Of a stretch of DNA of 64,000 bases, positions 45,479 through 54,583 are shown piece by piece. The DNA is from Arminella tubonensis (GTDB lineage Bacteria; Pseudomonadota; Alphaproteobacteria; Rhizobiales; Rhizobiaceae): assembly GCF_003240585.1 (NCBI RefSeq), contig NZ_PCDP01000026.1:19288-83287 (forward strand). Reading direction: 5' to 3'. Both the position numbers and the translations under genes were made by a program. Under the pieces are notes generated by a model, which was not told the origin of the DNA, did no database searches, and worked only from the letters and a program-made list of their open reading frames with translations. Position 1 is the stretch's first letter. The number at the start of each line of letters is the position of its first letter.

Positions 45479-46111
45479 ATGATCATCGCCATCGACGGAC
45501 CGGCGGCAGCCGGCAAGGGGACGCTGTCGCGGCGGATTGCCGAGCAATATGGGTTCCACCATCTTGACACCGGTCTTACGTATCGCGCCACGGCCAAGGC
45601 GTTGCTCGATGCCGGACTTCCGCTCGACGACGAAGCCGCGGCAGCAAAGGTTGCGGGAGAAGTCGATCTCTCGAACCTCGACCGGAATATATTGTCACGT
45701 CACGATATTGGCGAGGCGGCATCGAAGATCGCTGTGATGCCCGCCGTCAGACGAGCGCTTGTCGAGGCTCAGCGGGCATTTTCCCGGAAAATGCCCGGAA
45801 CCGTTCTCGACGGCAGAGATATCGGCACCGTTGTGTGCCCGGATGCATCGGTGAAATTCTATGTGACCGCGTCGCCGGAAGTGCGGGCGAAGCGACGATA
45901 CGACGAGGTCTTGTCCAGCGGCGGCAACGCCGACTATGCCGCGATCTTCGAGGATGTGAAGCGACGTGACGAACGCGACATGGGCCGCGCCGACAGTCCG
46001 CTGAAGCCGGCGGAAGACGCGCTCTTGCTTGATACCTCGGAAATGAGTATAGAGGCGGCGTTTCAGGCGGCAAAAATGACCATCGATGCCGAGCTGAACC
46101 GAAATGCCTAA
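45479..46111 (+). CDS. cmk: Cytidylate kinase
   Basis: A 210-residue P-loop kinase that phosphorylates CMP and dCMP. It starts [25 protein letters not shown] (G-P-x-x-x-G-K-G-T). [50 protein letters not shown] and [29 protein letters not shown] are all family blocks. Length and motifs are normal. rpsA lies downstream, 176 bases to its ATG. Confidence 0.95.
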   Translation: MIIAIDGPAAAGKGTLSRRIAEQYGFHHLDTGLTYRATAKALLDAGLPLDDEAAAAKVAGEVDLSNLDRNILSRHDIGEAASKIAVMPAVRRALVEAQRAFSRKMPGTVLDGRDIGTVVCPDASVKFYVTASPEVRAKRRYDEVLSSGGNADYAAIFEDVKRRDERDMGRADSPLKPAEDALLLDTSEMSIEAAFQAAKMTIDAELNRNA

Positions 46112-46287
46112 ATGACAGCGGCTCTCCCGTGCTCCTGCACGAGATGCCGCTTTTGCCCTATAAGCCTGGAATTCCGTCCCCGCGCCGGATTGCTCTCAAC
46201 AAGAGGGCGGACTGGATCCAGACCCGTTCAACACCAACCCACCGGCGCATTGTGTCCAAACCTATCATGGACACGCCAGGAGATTAT

Positions 46288-47991
46288 ATGTCTGTAGCTT
46301 CCCCCTCACGTGAGGATTTCGCATCCCTTCTCGAAGAGTCCTTTGCCAAGCACGATCTGGCTGAAGGCTATGTCACCAAGGGTATCGTCACCGCCATCGA
46401 AAAGGATGTTGCGGTTGTCGACGTCGGCCTGAAGGTCGAAGGACGCATCGCTCTCAAGGAATTCGGCGCCCGCTCCAAGGACGGCCAGCTGAAGGTCGGC
46501 GATGAAGTCGAAGTTTATGTCGAGCGTATCGAAAATGCTCTCGGCGAAGCTGTTCTGTCGCGCGAGAAGGCTCGCCGCGAAGAAAGCTGGATCAAGCTCG
46601 AAGCCAAGTTCGAAGCTGGAGAGCGCGTCGAAGGCGTGATCTTCAACCAGGTCAAGGGCGGCTTCACCGTCGATCTCGACGGCGCTATCGCCTTCCTGCC
46701 GCGTTCGCAGGTCGACATTCGTCCGATCCGCGACGTGACGCCGCTGATGCACAACCCGCAGCCCTTCGAAATCCTCAAGATGGACAAGCGTCGCGGCAAC
46801 ATCGTCGTCTCGCGTCGTACCGTTCTCGAAGAATCCCGCGCCGAGCAGCGTTCTGAAATCGTCCAGAACCTCGAAGAAGGCCAGGTTGTCGACGGCGTCG
46901 TCAAGAACATCACCGATTATGGTGCGTTCGTGGACCTCGGCGGCATCGACGGTCTGCTGCACGTGACCGACATGGCATGGCGCCGCGTCAACCATCCGTC
47001 GGAAATCCTGAGCATCGGCCAGCAGGTCAAGGTTCAGATCATCCGCATCAACCAGGAAACTCACCGCATCTCGCTCGGCATGAAGCAGCTCGAGAGCGAT
47101 CCTTGGGATGGCATCCAGGCCAAGTATCCGGAAGGCAAGAAGATTTCCGGTACCGTCACTAATATCACCGACTACGGTGCATTCGTCGAACTGGAACCTG
47201 GTATCGAAGGCCTGATCCACATTTCGGAAATGTCCTGGACCAAGAAGAACGTTCATCCCGGCAAGATCCTGTCGACAACGCAGGAAGTCGAAGTGGTCGT
47301 TCTCGAAGTCGATCCGACCAAGCGCCGTATTTCGCTTGGCCTGAAGCAGACGCTCGAAAATCCGTGGCAGGCATTTGCCCACAGCCACCCGGCTGGCACC
47401 GAAGTCGAAGGCGAAGTCAAGAACAAGACCGAATTCGGCCTGTTCATCGGCCTCGAAGGCGATGTCGACGGCATGGTGCACCTCTCCGACCTCGACTGGA
47501 ACCGTCCAGGCGAACAGGTCATCGAGGAATACAACAAGGGTGACATGGTCAAGGCTGTCGTTCTCGACGTCGATATCGATAAGGAACGCATCTCGCTCGG
47601 CATCAAGCAGCTCGGCAAGGACGCCATCGGCGACGCTGCCGCTTCCGGCGAACTGCGCAAGAACGCTGTTGTTTCGTGCGAAGTCATCGCGGTCAACGAC
47701 GGCGGCATCGAAGTCCGTCTCGTCAGCCACGAAGACATGACCTCGTTCATCCGTCGCGCCGACCTTTCGCGCGATCGCGACGAACAGCGTCCGGAGCGCT
47801 TCTCGGTCGGTCAGATCGTCGACGCCCGCGTCACGAACTTCTCCAAGAAGGACCGCAAGATCATGCTGTCCATCAAGGCTCTCGAGATCGCGGAAGAGAA
47901 GGAAGCCGTCGCACAGTTCGGTTCGTCCGACTCAGGCGCTTCGCTCGGCGATATCCTTGGCGCGGCTCTGAAGAACCGCGGCAGCGAATAA
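46288..47991 (+). CDS. rpsA: 30S ribosomal protein S1
   Basis: A 567-residue mRNA-binding protein of the small subunit with six S1 domains (about residues 30-95, 115-180, 200-268, 285-355, 372-442, 460-528), each with a G-x-V-x-x-x-x-x-x-G-x-F/V-V-x-L core (for example GVVKNITDYGAFVDLGGIDGLLHVTDM). ATG 46288 has an AGGAGATTAT site. The open frame extends 53 codons upstream without conservation, so that part is leader. The leader may carry the S1 autoregulation known in E. coli, but no specific structure was recognised. Confidence 0.97.
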   Translation: MSVASPSREDFASLLEESFAKHDLAEGYVTKGIVTAIEKDVAVVDVGLKVEGRIALKEFGARSKDGQLKVGDEVEVYVERIENALGEAVLSREKARREESWIKLEAKFEAGERVEGVIFNQVKGGFTVDLDGAIAFLPRSQVDIRPIRDVTPLMHNPQPFEILKMDKRRGNIVVSRRTVLEESRAEQRSEIVQNLEEGQVVDGVVKNITDYGAFVDLGGIDGLLHVTDMAWRRVNHPSEILSIGQQVKVQIIRINQETHRISLGMKQLESDPWDGIQAKYPEGKKISGTVTNITDYGAFVELEPGIEGLIHISEMSWTKKNVHPGKILSTTQEVEVVVLEVDPTKRRISLGLKQTLENPWQAFAHSHPAGTEVEGEVKNKTEFGLFIGLEGDVDGMVHLSDLDWNRPGEQVIEEYNKGDMVKAVVLDVDIDKERISLGIKQLGKDAIGDAAASGELRKNAVVSCEVIAVNDGGIEVRLVSHEDMTSFIRRADLSRDRDEQRPERFSVGQIVDARVTNFSKKDRKIMLSIKALEIAEEKEAVAQFGSSDSGASLGDILGAALKNRGSE

Positions 47992-48018
47992 TCGCAGCCT
48001 ACTCTTGAACTGACAAAG

Positions 48019-48053
48019 AACCCGCCGGAGCGATCCGGCGGGTTTTTCGTTGC
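48019..48053 (+). terminator. Rho-independent terminator after rpsA
   Basis: AACCCGCCGG-agcgat-CCGGCGGGTT followed by TTTCG, 27 bases after the rpsA stop codon. Confidence 0.85.
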
Positions 48054-48068
48054 CTGTGATCTGTGTCA

Positions 48069-49730
48069 CTATTCCCAGCCAACCATGCGCTGGTACAAAT
48101 CGAAGGCGTGATCGCGAAGGGGCTCGCGCGGCGGCGAGGCCGGTAAGGCAAGCTGCGCTGGCTCTGTCGGTACCTTTAGCGCCTCTACAACAACCCCATC
48201 GTTCCCCGTCGCATCTTCAGCAGAAGGCTCGGCTGCATGATCTGCCGCTTGAAGCGTCTGCTCATCGCCTTCTGCCTCTTCATGTTCTTCCGGTTGGCCG
48301 GCCTGTCCTTGGCCGTGCTTCTCGTCATCGACAGGGTCGACGCGGTCGATGAAGATATCCTCGCGTTCGTCGACAATTTCATTCGTCGGCAAATACTGGG
48401 CAATTGCAAAGGGAACCCCAACAACCGACATCGCGCTTGGCTGCATTTGCATTGCAGCCAGGGGAGCCGCTGTGGGCGGCGGCGGTCCCTCGGCTGGCGT
48501 CGAGGCCAAGTTGACTTGAGCCAGCTTCTCGTCGACTGGCAATGGCTGGGCTACCGACGTTGGGGACGCAGTCGCAACAGGGGCCACAGCGGGATCGGGC
48601 AGATCTGCCTGTGACAAGGACTGGAGCGTGACGCTATCCATCATATCCGCAACGAGAGCTTGGGCGACCACCTTGTCTGCCAAGGGTTCGCCTTGCGCCA
48701 TGATCTGCAGGATATCTGGACCGGCGGCGTCTATGGCAAGGCTTACGACGACCTTCAGCCCCTCCTGAATATCTGCTTCGATTTGCTGGATCTGACGCGG
48801 CACCGATGCCTGTACCGCCTGAGGCGGCTGGGCCCTTGCCTCCATCGATGTTTGGGCCTGAACCGGGAGCTTGCCTTGTATAAGGCTCGCCGACGCTTCG
48901 CCGGCTACGGATATCGCGTTGGACTGGATCGCAACGACAACGGGACTTTTCGCATTCCGGGGCTCGCCAGCATCCGTCGGCGCTTGCGAAGGGATGCCAA
49001 GGGGAGCCAGGACTTGCCGAGATGTCGTTTCCGAGCCCTGTCCCGGAGAGGTTGCGGCATTGACGACAGGTGCCGGCGAGGCTTTGAGCGGAGCACCGAT
49101 GCCGCCTGGAAGCGCCGGAGCTTCCTCCGACGAGATCTGTCCCAGCATTGAATTGATTGTTGTCCCGCCGATTTGCTTGGCCGCCTGCGGCTCTGATTTC
49201 GTCGCAATCGACGCTTCCGGATTGCCGTCGTTGAGGCCGTATGAACTCACGACCGCCTTGGTCGCCAGATCGCGGTCCTTGTATCTGACGACTTCAAGGT
49301 AGGCGACAACCTGGGCTGCAGCCACTCCGGTTGGATCGTGAAGCGCCCGTGCAATCAATGGCAACGGCAGCGTCTTTACCGCAGTGTTCACCTGCTGTTG
49401 GACGTTTCCGAGCTGGCTGGGCGTGAGGTTGCTTATCGTGTCGGCGAGCCGCAACGCGAAAGCGGAGTTCGTCTCGCCCGGCTCTTGTGGCAGGTTGAGC
49501 GCGGCACTGACTGCATCAACAGCCGCAAACAGGCTCTCCACCATACGCTCGCGGGCGGCGATCAGCAGCATGTTGAGCTTGCCTTCGACGCCGGCACTCA
49601 TCGCAATCGACAATGCGACCGCGGCGTCCGGCTCGGAGGCGAGGCTGGAAAGCGCCTCGGAGACGACCGAGGCCTCAGTCTGGGCGGCAGGTGCGGCAAC
49701 ACTGGAAACTGCACGAATTGGAGGCAACAC
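48069..49730 (-). CDS. Large Ala/Pro-rich protein of unknown function
   Basis: A 553-residue protein with no recognised family. The N-terminal quarter (about 15-150) is helical and ordered-looking (AAVALSIAMSAGVEGKLNMLLIAARERMVESLFAAVDAV, ISNLTPSQLGNVQQQVNTAVKTLPLPLIARAL). The middle (about 190-430) is Ala/Pro/Gln/Ser-rich and probably unstructured. The end is acidic with a final basic-aromatic segment (DHAFDLYQRMVGWE). There is no signal peptide. GTG 49730 is chosen because an AAGGAG site stands 6 bases before it; the frame is open for 44 more codons upstream. Composition recalls FliK-type hook-length or adhesion-regulator proteins, but no motif supports a name. Confidence 0.6.
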   Translation of the reverse strand: MLPPIRAVSSVAAPAAQTEASVVSEALSSLASEPDAAVALSIAMSAGVEGKLNMLLIAARERMVESLFAAVDAVSAALNLPQEPGETNSAFALRLADTISNLTPSQLGNVQQQVNTAVKTLPLPLIARALHDPTGVAAAQVVAYLEVVRYKDRDLATKAVVSSYGLNDGNPEASIATKSEPQAAKQIGGTTINSMLGQISSEEAPALPGGIGAPLKASPAPVVNAATSPGQGSETTSRQVLAPLGIPSQAPTDAGEPRNAKSPVVVAIQSNAISVAGEASASLIQGKLPVQAQTSMEARAQPPQAVQASVPRQIQQIEADIQEGLKVVVSLAIDAAGPDILQIMAQGEPLADKVVAQALVADMMDSVTLQSLSQADLPDPAVAPVATASPTSVAQPLPVDEKLAQVNLASTPAEGPPPPTAAPLAAMQMQPSAMSVVGVPFAIAQYLPTNEIVDEREDIFIDRVDPVDDEKHGQGQAGQPEEHEEAEGDEQTLQAADHAAEPSAEDATGNDGVVVEALKVPTEPAQLALPASPPREPLRDHAFDLYQRMVGWE

Positions 49731-49902
49731 GGCATGCTCCTTTTCTCGCAATACGACGATGGAAGCGGAAGAGATTTGCCCCGCTTGCGCGGGGTGCATT
49801 CCAGAGCCGATATAGAACCAGGCAGCTCGGCGCCTCATGGCGCCTGTCGAATGCTTGTGCAAGCGGCTAGAATATGTCTCGTAGAGTTAACGAAGTGCTA
49901 AC

Positions 49903-49936
49903 GAAAAAGCCGACGCCCGGTTTGGGCGTCGGCTTT
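49903..49936 (-). terminator. Terminator of the RNase D-like gene
   Basis: A 10-bp perfect stem GCCGACGCCC-(ggttt)-GGGCGTCGGC (49909-49933); on the minus strand it is followed by a run of T (from the GAAAAA at 49903-49908). It lies between the RNase D stop and the next gene. Confidence 0.85.
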
Positions 49937-49960
49937 CGCTCAAAGATTGGCGCCAAAAGC

Positions 49961-50587
49961 TCAGCTATGGGCGAAAATATCCGTCTCTTCCCATCCGAGC
50001 AGATCGAGCTTGGCCCGTGTCGGCAAGAAGGTGAAGCAAGCCTCGGCATGTGCCATACGGCCATCGCGGACCAGACGTTCCGTCAGCTTGTCGCGCAGCG
50101 CATGGAGATAGAGCACGTCGGAGGCGGCATATTCGAGCTGCGCCGGCGACAGGGTCGCTGCTGCCCAATCCGACGACTGCTGCGCCTTCGAGACATCAAC
50201 ATCAAGCATTTCCTTGAGGTTGTCCTTCAATCCGTGGCGGTCCGTGTAGGTCCGGCAAAGGCGCGAGGCGATCTTGGTGCAGAAAATCGATACCGTTGTC
50301 ACATCAAACGCATTGAACAGCACGGCAATGTCGAAACGGCCATAGTGAAAGATCTTCTGGCGTGACGGATCGGCCAGCATGGCGACCAAGTTCGGCGCCT
50401 GCTTCTGGCCGGCGGCGATGCGGATGACATCCGCTGTGCCGTCCCCGGGCGAGAGCTGTACGACGCAAAGCCGATCGCGGCGGGGAACCAGTCCCAGCGT
50501 CTCGGTGTCGATTGCGATCGCCCCGGTATAGCGAGCGGCATCCGCGGCGGAAATATCGCCTTCGTGGTAACGTATGGTGGCGGCCAT
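49961..50587 (-). CDS. RNase D-like 3'-5' exoribonuclease
   Basis: A 208-residue DEDDy-type nuclease with only the catalytic domain; full RNase D is about twice as long and has HRDC domains. The first motif is IAIDTETLGLVPRRDRLCVVQLS (D-x-E), the second KIFHYGRFDIAVLFNAF (N/H-x-x-x-D), the third YAASDVLYLHALRDKL (Y-x-x-x-D). Rhizobial genomes have such a short form. The likely substrates are tRNA 3' ends or other structured RNAs. Terminator just downstream. Confidence 0.87.
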   Translation of the reverse strand: MAATIRYHEGDISAADAARYTGAIAIDTETLGLVPRRDRLCVVQLSPGDGTADVIRIAAGQKQAPNLVAMLADPSRQKIFHYGRFDIAVLFNAFDVTTVSIFCTKIASRLCRTYTDRHGLKDNLKEMLDVDVSKAQQSSDWAAATLSPAQLEYAASDVLYLHALRDKLTERLVRDGRMAHAEACFTFLPTRAKLDLLGWEETDIFAHS

Positions 50588-50693
50588 GAAACTCTCCAGT
50601 CTCGGTCTGTCAACAAATCTTCATTCGGCCCGCTATAGCGCAGAGATGCCGCCGACGATACAGCCGTAGCGTGGATTCCGAGCGACGCGAAGG

Positions 50694-51512
50694 TCAGAAT
50701 GTCGGCGGCGTATTGATCCAGAGCAGGATCGTGTCGCCGTCGTGGCGGTTGCGCCATGAATGGGCTCGCCGACTTTTAAAATACAGCGAGTCTCCCGGGC
50801 CCAGGTCGAAGAACTGGTCGAAATCGAGCACAAGCTCCAACCGTCCCGCCAGCACGTGCAGGAACTCTTCGCCGTCGTGACTGTAGGCGCCTTCGCTTGT
50901 GGCGCCTGGCGCCAAAATGAAGCGGTGGCAGTCCATCATAACAGGACCTTCCGCCAGAAGCTGAACCGTCACGCCCGGCGTCGTTGCCGGCCATGCCCTC
51001 CATTCGCCCGAGCGCACCAGGACCGAGGCTTCCGGACGGTCCTCGCCCGAGAGGCGCGAGGCGGTGGTGCCGTAATAGTCTGCGATATCATGGAGCGTCT
51101 TGAAGCTGACGCCTTGCGATGTTCGCTCGAGGGTCGAGAGGCTCGAGGCGGTTATGCCAATATCTGTCGCCACCTGATCGAGCGTCTTGCCGGAGGCGTG
51201 ACGGAGCGACCTGAGACGACGCCCGATTTCCGACGAGATGCCCGCTTCCGCCGCGTCCGCGGCAGGGTCTTGCAAATCCTCGGCTTCCAGCGCTTCGCGA
51301 ATGGCCGCGGGATTGAGGCCGCGCTCTGCACGAAACCACGATATCCGCTTCAGCCGCGCGACGTCGTCGGCACTGTATTGTCTATGGCCCGTCACTGAGC
51401 GGAATGGGACGACGAGGCCCTGGCTTTCCCAGAGCCTGAGGGTCGAAGCTGACACACCCGCCAGGCGCGCCGCTTCCGCCACCTTGTAACGAACGGGTTC
51501 GGTGTCGTTCAT
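50694..51512 (-). CDS. MerR-HTH + XRE-HTH + cupin transcription regulator
   Basis: A 272-residue regulator with three domains. Residues about 7-75 form a MerR-type winged helix ([46 protein letters not shown]). Residues about 90-150 form an XRE/Cro helix-turn-helix (LRSLRHASGKTLDQVATDIGITASSLSTLERTSQGVSFKTLHDIADYYG). Residues about 195-272 form a cupin (YSHDGEEFLHVLAGRLELVLDFDQFFDLGPGDSLYFKSRRAHSWRN). XRE-cupin regulators such as PuuR control polyamine/GABA genes; an added MerR HTH is unusual. It diverges from gabT, and concentric palindromes lie in between. It probably represses or senses GABA-type metabolites. Confidence 0.85.
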   Translation of the reverse strand: MNDTEPVRYKVAEAARLAGVSASTLRLWESQGLVVPFRSVTGHRQYSADDVARLKRISWFRAERGLNPAAIREALEAEDLQDPAADAAEAGISSEIGRRLRSLRHASGKTLDQVATDIGITASSLSTLERTSQGVSFKTLHDIADYYGTTASRLSGEDRPEASVLVRSGEWRAWPATTPGVTVQLLAEGPVMMDCHRFILAPGATSEGAYSHDGEEFLHVLAGRLELVLDFDQFFDLGPGDSLYFKSRRAHSWRNRHDGDTILLWINTPPTF

Positions 51513-51616
51513 CAGCCAATGTCCCTAATTGTCTTTTTCCATTCGTTAGCATGATTTCCGGCAATCGCCGAAGCTCGGCAAGAGCAAATGACACCATTAC
51601 AAAATGTCGCTTGAAG

Positions 51617-51669
51617 TCTTGCAGGAAAAATGTAGGATTTTTATAATTTCCTACCACAATTCTGCAAGA
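51617..51669. promoter_or_regulatory. Two concentric inverted repeats, candidate operator
   Basis: Outer arms TCTTGCAG (51617-51624) and CTGCAAGA (51662-51669) and inner arms GTAGGA (51632-51637) and TCCTAC (51649-51654) share exactly the same centre, base 51643. Both pairs are perfect. They lie 29 bases before the gabT start and 105 bases before the divergent regulator start. The AT-rich core between the inner arms (TTTTTATAATT) holds a TATAAT-like -10 box. Confidence 0.65.
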
Positions 51670-51697
51670 TAATTTGAAACATTCAAGGACTCATGCG

Positions 51698-52984
51698 ATG
51701 CCGACGACCGCAACGACAATGACAGACCGCAAAAATGCCGCCATATCTCGCGGCGTCGGCATGACGACACAGATCTATGCCGATCGCGCCGAGAACTCCG
51801 AAATCTGGGACAAGGAAGGTCGTCGCTACATCGACTTTGCCGCAGGGATCGCAGTTCTGAATACCGGCCATCGTCACCCGCGCGTCATCGCCGCCGTCAA
51901 GGAACAGCTTGATCGGTTTACACATACCTGCCACCAGGTCGTGCCCTACGAGAACTACGTCCATCTGGCGGAGCGACTGAACGCGCTGACACCGGGCAAT
52001 TTTGCGAAGAAGACGATCTTCGTCACGACGGGCGCGGAAGCCGTCGAGAATGCCGTGAAGATCGCTCGTGCGGCCACCGGTCGCTCGGCGATCATCGCCT
52101 TCGGCGGAGGCTTTCACGGCCGCACCTTCATGGGCATGGCGCTGACCGGCAAGGTCGTTCCCTACAAGGTCGGCTTTGGCCCGATGCCCGGCGACGTCTT
52201 CCACGCGCCATTTCCCGTGCCGATGCATGGAGTGACGGTCGAGCAATCATTGGCAGCCCTGAAGAAGCTGTTTGCTGCCGACGTTGACCCGCAGCGGGTC
52301 GCGGCGATCATCATTGAACCGGTGCAGGGCGAAGGCGGTTTCTATCCGGCGCCGGTGGCTTTCATGGCGTCCCTGCGCGAACTCTGCGACCAGCACGGAA
52401 TCCTGCTCATAGCAGATGAGGTGCAAACCGGATTCGCCCGAACCGGCAAGATGTTTGGGATGGACCATCATGCCGTCGCGCCGGACCTGATGACAATGGC
52501 AAAGAGCCTTGCCGGCGGCTTTCCCCTTGCGGCCGTTACCGGGCGGGCCGAGATCATGGACGCGCCGGGTCCCGGGGGCCTCGGCGGCACCTACGGCGGC
52601 AACCCCATCGGCATCGCGGCAGCACACGCAGTGCTCGACGTGATTGCCGACGAAAACCTTTGCGATCGCGCCAATCAGCTGGGCAATCGGCTCAAGCAGC
52701 GTCTCGAGTCATTGCGCGAGCAAGTCCCCGAGATCGTCGATATCCGCGGGCCTGGTTTCATGAATGCCATCGAGTTCAACGATGCCGCAACGAAGTTGCC
52801 GAGCGCCGAGTTTGCCACGCGCGTGCGCCTCATCGCGCTTGAAAAGGGTCTGATCCTGCTCACCTGCGGCGTCTACGGCAATGTCATCCGGTTCCTGGCG
52901 CCGATCACCATCCAGGAAGGCGTATTCGGCGAGGCGCTCGACATTCTGGAGGCGGCCATGCTTCAGGCGAGCGCCGGTCGATAG
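51698..52984 (+). CDS. gabT: 4-aminobutyrate--2-oxoglutarate transaminase
   Basis: A 428-residue PLP enzyme (class III aminotransferase) that converts GABA and 2-oxoglutarate to succinate semialdehyde and glutamate. Blocks: YIDFAAGIAVLNTGHRHPRV, FVTTGAEAVENAVKIARAATGR, FGGGFHGRTFMGMALTGK, IIEPVQGEGGFYPAP, LIADEVQTGFARTGKMF and the PLP lysine in TMAKSLAGGFPLAAV (about 268). ATG 51698 has an AAGGA site 8 bases before it; a TTG at 51674 is possible. gabD follows after 78 bases, forming a GABA shunt unit. Confidence 0.94.
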   Translation: MPTTATTMTDRKNAAISRGVGMTTQIYADRAENSEIWDKEGRRYIDFAAGIAVLNTGHRHPRVIAAVKEQLDRFTHTCHQVVPYENYVHLAERLNALTPGNFAKKTIFVTTGAEAVENAVKIARAATGRSAIIAFGGGFHGRTFMGMALTGKVVPYKVGFGPMPGDVFHAPFPVPMHGVTVEQSLAALKKLFAADVDPQRVAAIIIEPVQGEGGFYPAPVAFMASLRELCDQHGILLIADEVQTGFARTGKMFGMDHHAVAPDLMTMAKSLAGGFPLAAVTGRAEIMDAPGPGGLGGTYGGNPIGIAAAHAVLDVIADENLCDRANQLGNRLKQRLESLREQVPEIVDIRGPGFMNAIEFNDAATKLPSAEFATRVRLIALEKGLILLTCGVYGNVIRFLAPITIQEGVFGEALDILEAAMLQASAGR

Positions 52985-53062
52985 CGACCGCACCACGGCC
53001 GAATTGAACCACCCCGCCCGGCCGCAACAGGCCGGGCCATCCATTCCCTTGGAGTTTACGTC

Positions 53063-54541
53063 ATGCCATTCACAGAAGCCCTCACCCGCCACGTTGCATC
53101 GAGTGATTTCCTGCGCGACAGCGGCTACATCAACGGCAAATGGACGGCCGGTGCTGCCACCGGGCGCTTCGATGTGGTCAACCCGGCGACCGGCGAGGTG
53201 CTTGCCTCCCTGCCTGATATGGGCGCGGCAGAGACTGCCACCGCGATAGATGCAGCTTATGCCGCGCAGCCGGCCTGGGCAGCACTTCCCGCCAAGGATC
53301 GCAGCGCGGTCTTGAGAAGATGGTTCGACCTGATGGTCGCCAATGCGGATGCGCTCGCTGCAATCCTGACCGCGGAAATGGGCAAGCCGCTGGCCGAGGC
53401 GCGGGGCGAAATCCTCTACGCCGCCGCCTATATCGAATGGTATGCGGAAGAAGCAAAACGCATCTACGGGGAGACCATTCCCGCCGGCCAGACGGACAAG
53501 CGCATGCTCGTCATCAAGCAGCCGGTCGGCGTCGTCGGTACGATCACGCCATGGAACTTTCCGGCAGCGATGATCACCCGCAAGATCGCCCCGGCGCTTG
53601 CCGTCGGCTGCACTGTCGTCTCCAAGCCGGCAGAACAGACGCCGCTGACGGCAATCGCTCTTGCGGCCCTTGCCGAACGGGCCGGCATGCCTGCCGGCGT
53701 TTTCAACCTCATCGTCGGCGTCGACGGTCCTGCGATCGGCCGCGAACTTTGCGGCAACGCCAAGGTGCGCAAGATCAGCTTTACCGGCTCCACGGAGGTC
53801 GGACGCATCCTGATGCGCCAGTGCTCCGACCAAATCAAGAAAGTGAGCCTTGAGCTTGGCGGCAACGCGCCCTTCATCGTCTTTGACGACGCCGATCTCG
53901 ATGCCGCTGTCGAGGGAGCCATCGCGTCCAAGTATCGCAACGCCGGCCAGACCTGCGTCTGCGCCAACCGCATCTATGTGCAATCCGGTGTCTACGATAC
54001 CTTTGCCCGCAAGCTGGCCGCCAAGGTGGAGCAGCTTTCGGTGGGTAACGGCTTCAAGTCCGGCGTCGCAATCGGTCCGCTGATCGACGAGCAGGGCATC
54101 GCAAAGGTCGAGGAGCATGTGCGCGATGCAGTCGCCAAGGGCGCAAAGGTGGTGATCGGCGGCAATCGCATCGATGGTGCAGGCACCTTCTTCGCGCCGA
54201 CGATCCTGACGGAGGTCGAACGGAGCATGACGGTCGCTCGCGAGGAGACTTTTGGGCCGGTTGCCCCGCTTTTCCGCTTCGAGACCGTTGAAGATGTGAT
54301 CGCGCAGGCCAACGATACGGAATTCGGCCTTGCCGCGTATTTTTATGCCGGCGATATGAAGAAGGTCTGGCGTGTTGCCGAGGCGCTGGAATACGGCATG
54401 GTTGGGATAAACACCGGCCTGATGTCTTCCGAGACGGCGCCATTCGGCGGCATCAAGCAATCCGGCCTCGGCCGCGAAGGCTCGCGTCACGGCGCCGACG
54501 ATTACCTGGAAATGAAATATCTCTGCATCGGCAATCTATAG
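53063..54541 (+). CDS. gabD: Succinate-semialdehyde dehydrogenase
   Basis: A 492-residue aldehyde dehydrogenase that oxidises succinate semialdehyde to succinate. Typical blocks: PVGVVGTITPWNFPAAMITRKIAPAL, KPAEQTPLTAIALA, ISFTGSTEVGRIL, the general-base Glu in SLELGGNAPFIVFDDADLD (about 263), the catalytic Cys in YRNAGQTCVCANRIYV (about 297) and EETFGPVAPLFRF. NADP preference is usual for GabD. It completes the GABA degradation pair with gabT. Confidence 0.95.
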   Translation: MPFTEALTRHVASSDFLRDSGYINGKWTAGAATGRFDVVNPATGEVLASLPDMGAAETATAIDAAYAAQPAWAALPAKDRSAVLRRWFDLMVANADALAAILTAEMGKPLAEARGEILYAAAYIEWYAEEAKRIYGETIPAGQTDKRMLVIKQPVGVVGTITPWNFPAAMITRKIAPALAVGCTVVSKPAEQTPLTAIALAALAERAGMPAGVFNLIVGVDGPAIGRELCGNAKVRKISFTGSTEVGRILMRQCSDQIKKVSLELGGNAPFIVFDDADLDAAVEGAIASKYRNAGQTCVCANRIYVQSGVYDTFARKLAAKVEQLSVGNGFKSGVAIGPLIDEQGIAKVEEHVRDAVAKGAKVVIGGNRIDGAGTFFAPTILTEVERSMTVAREETFGPVAPLFRFETVEDVIAQANDTEFGLAAYFYAGDMKKVWRVAEALEYGMVGINTGLMSSETAPFGGIKQSGLGREGSRHGADDYLEMKYLCIGNL

Positions 54542-54549
54542 CCGGCAAT

Positions 54550-54573
54550 GCATCGGCCTTTCGGGGCCGATGC
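54550..54573. terminator. Hairpin between gabD and the phosphatase gene
   Basis: A perfect 9-bp stem GCATCGGCC-tttcgg-GGCCGATGC, 9 bases after the gabD stop codon and 11 bases before the converging stop. No T run follows on either side, so it may act as a weak or processing hairpin. Confidence 0.45.
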
Positions 54574-54583
54574 TCGCGCATAT

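Noticed and set aside
46306..47730. 474-codon minus-strand open frame antisense to rpsA
   Set aside because: All six S1 domains are read on the + strand; the antisense frame shows no family pattern and no ribosome-binding site.
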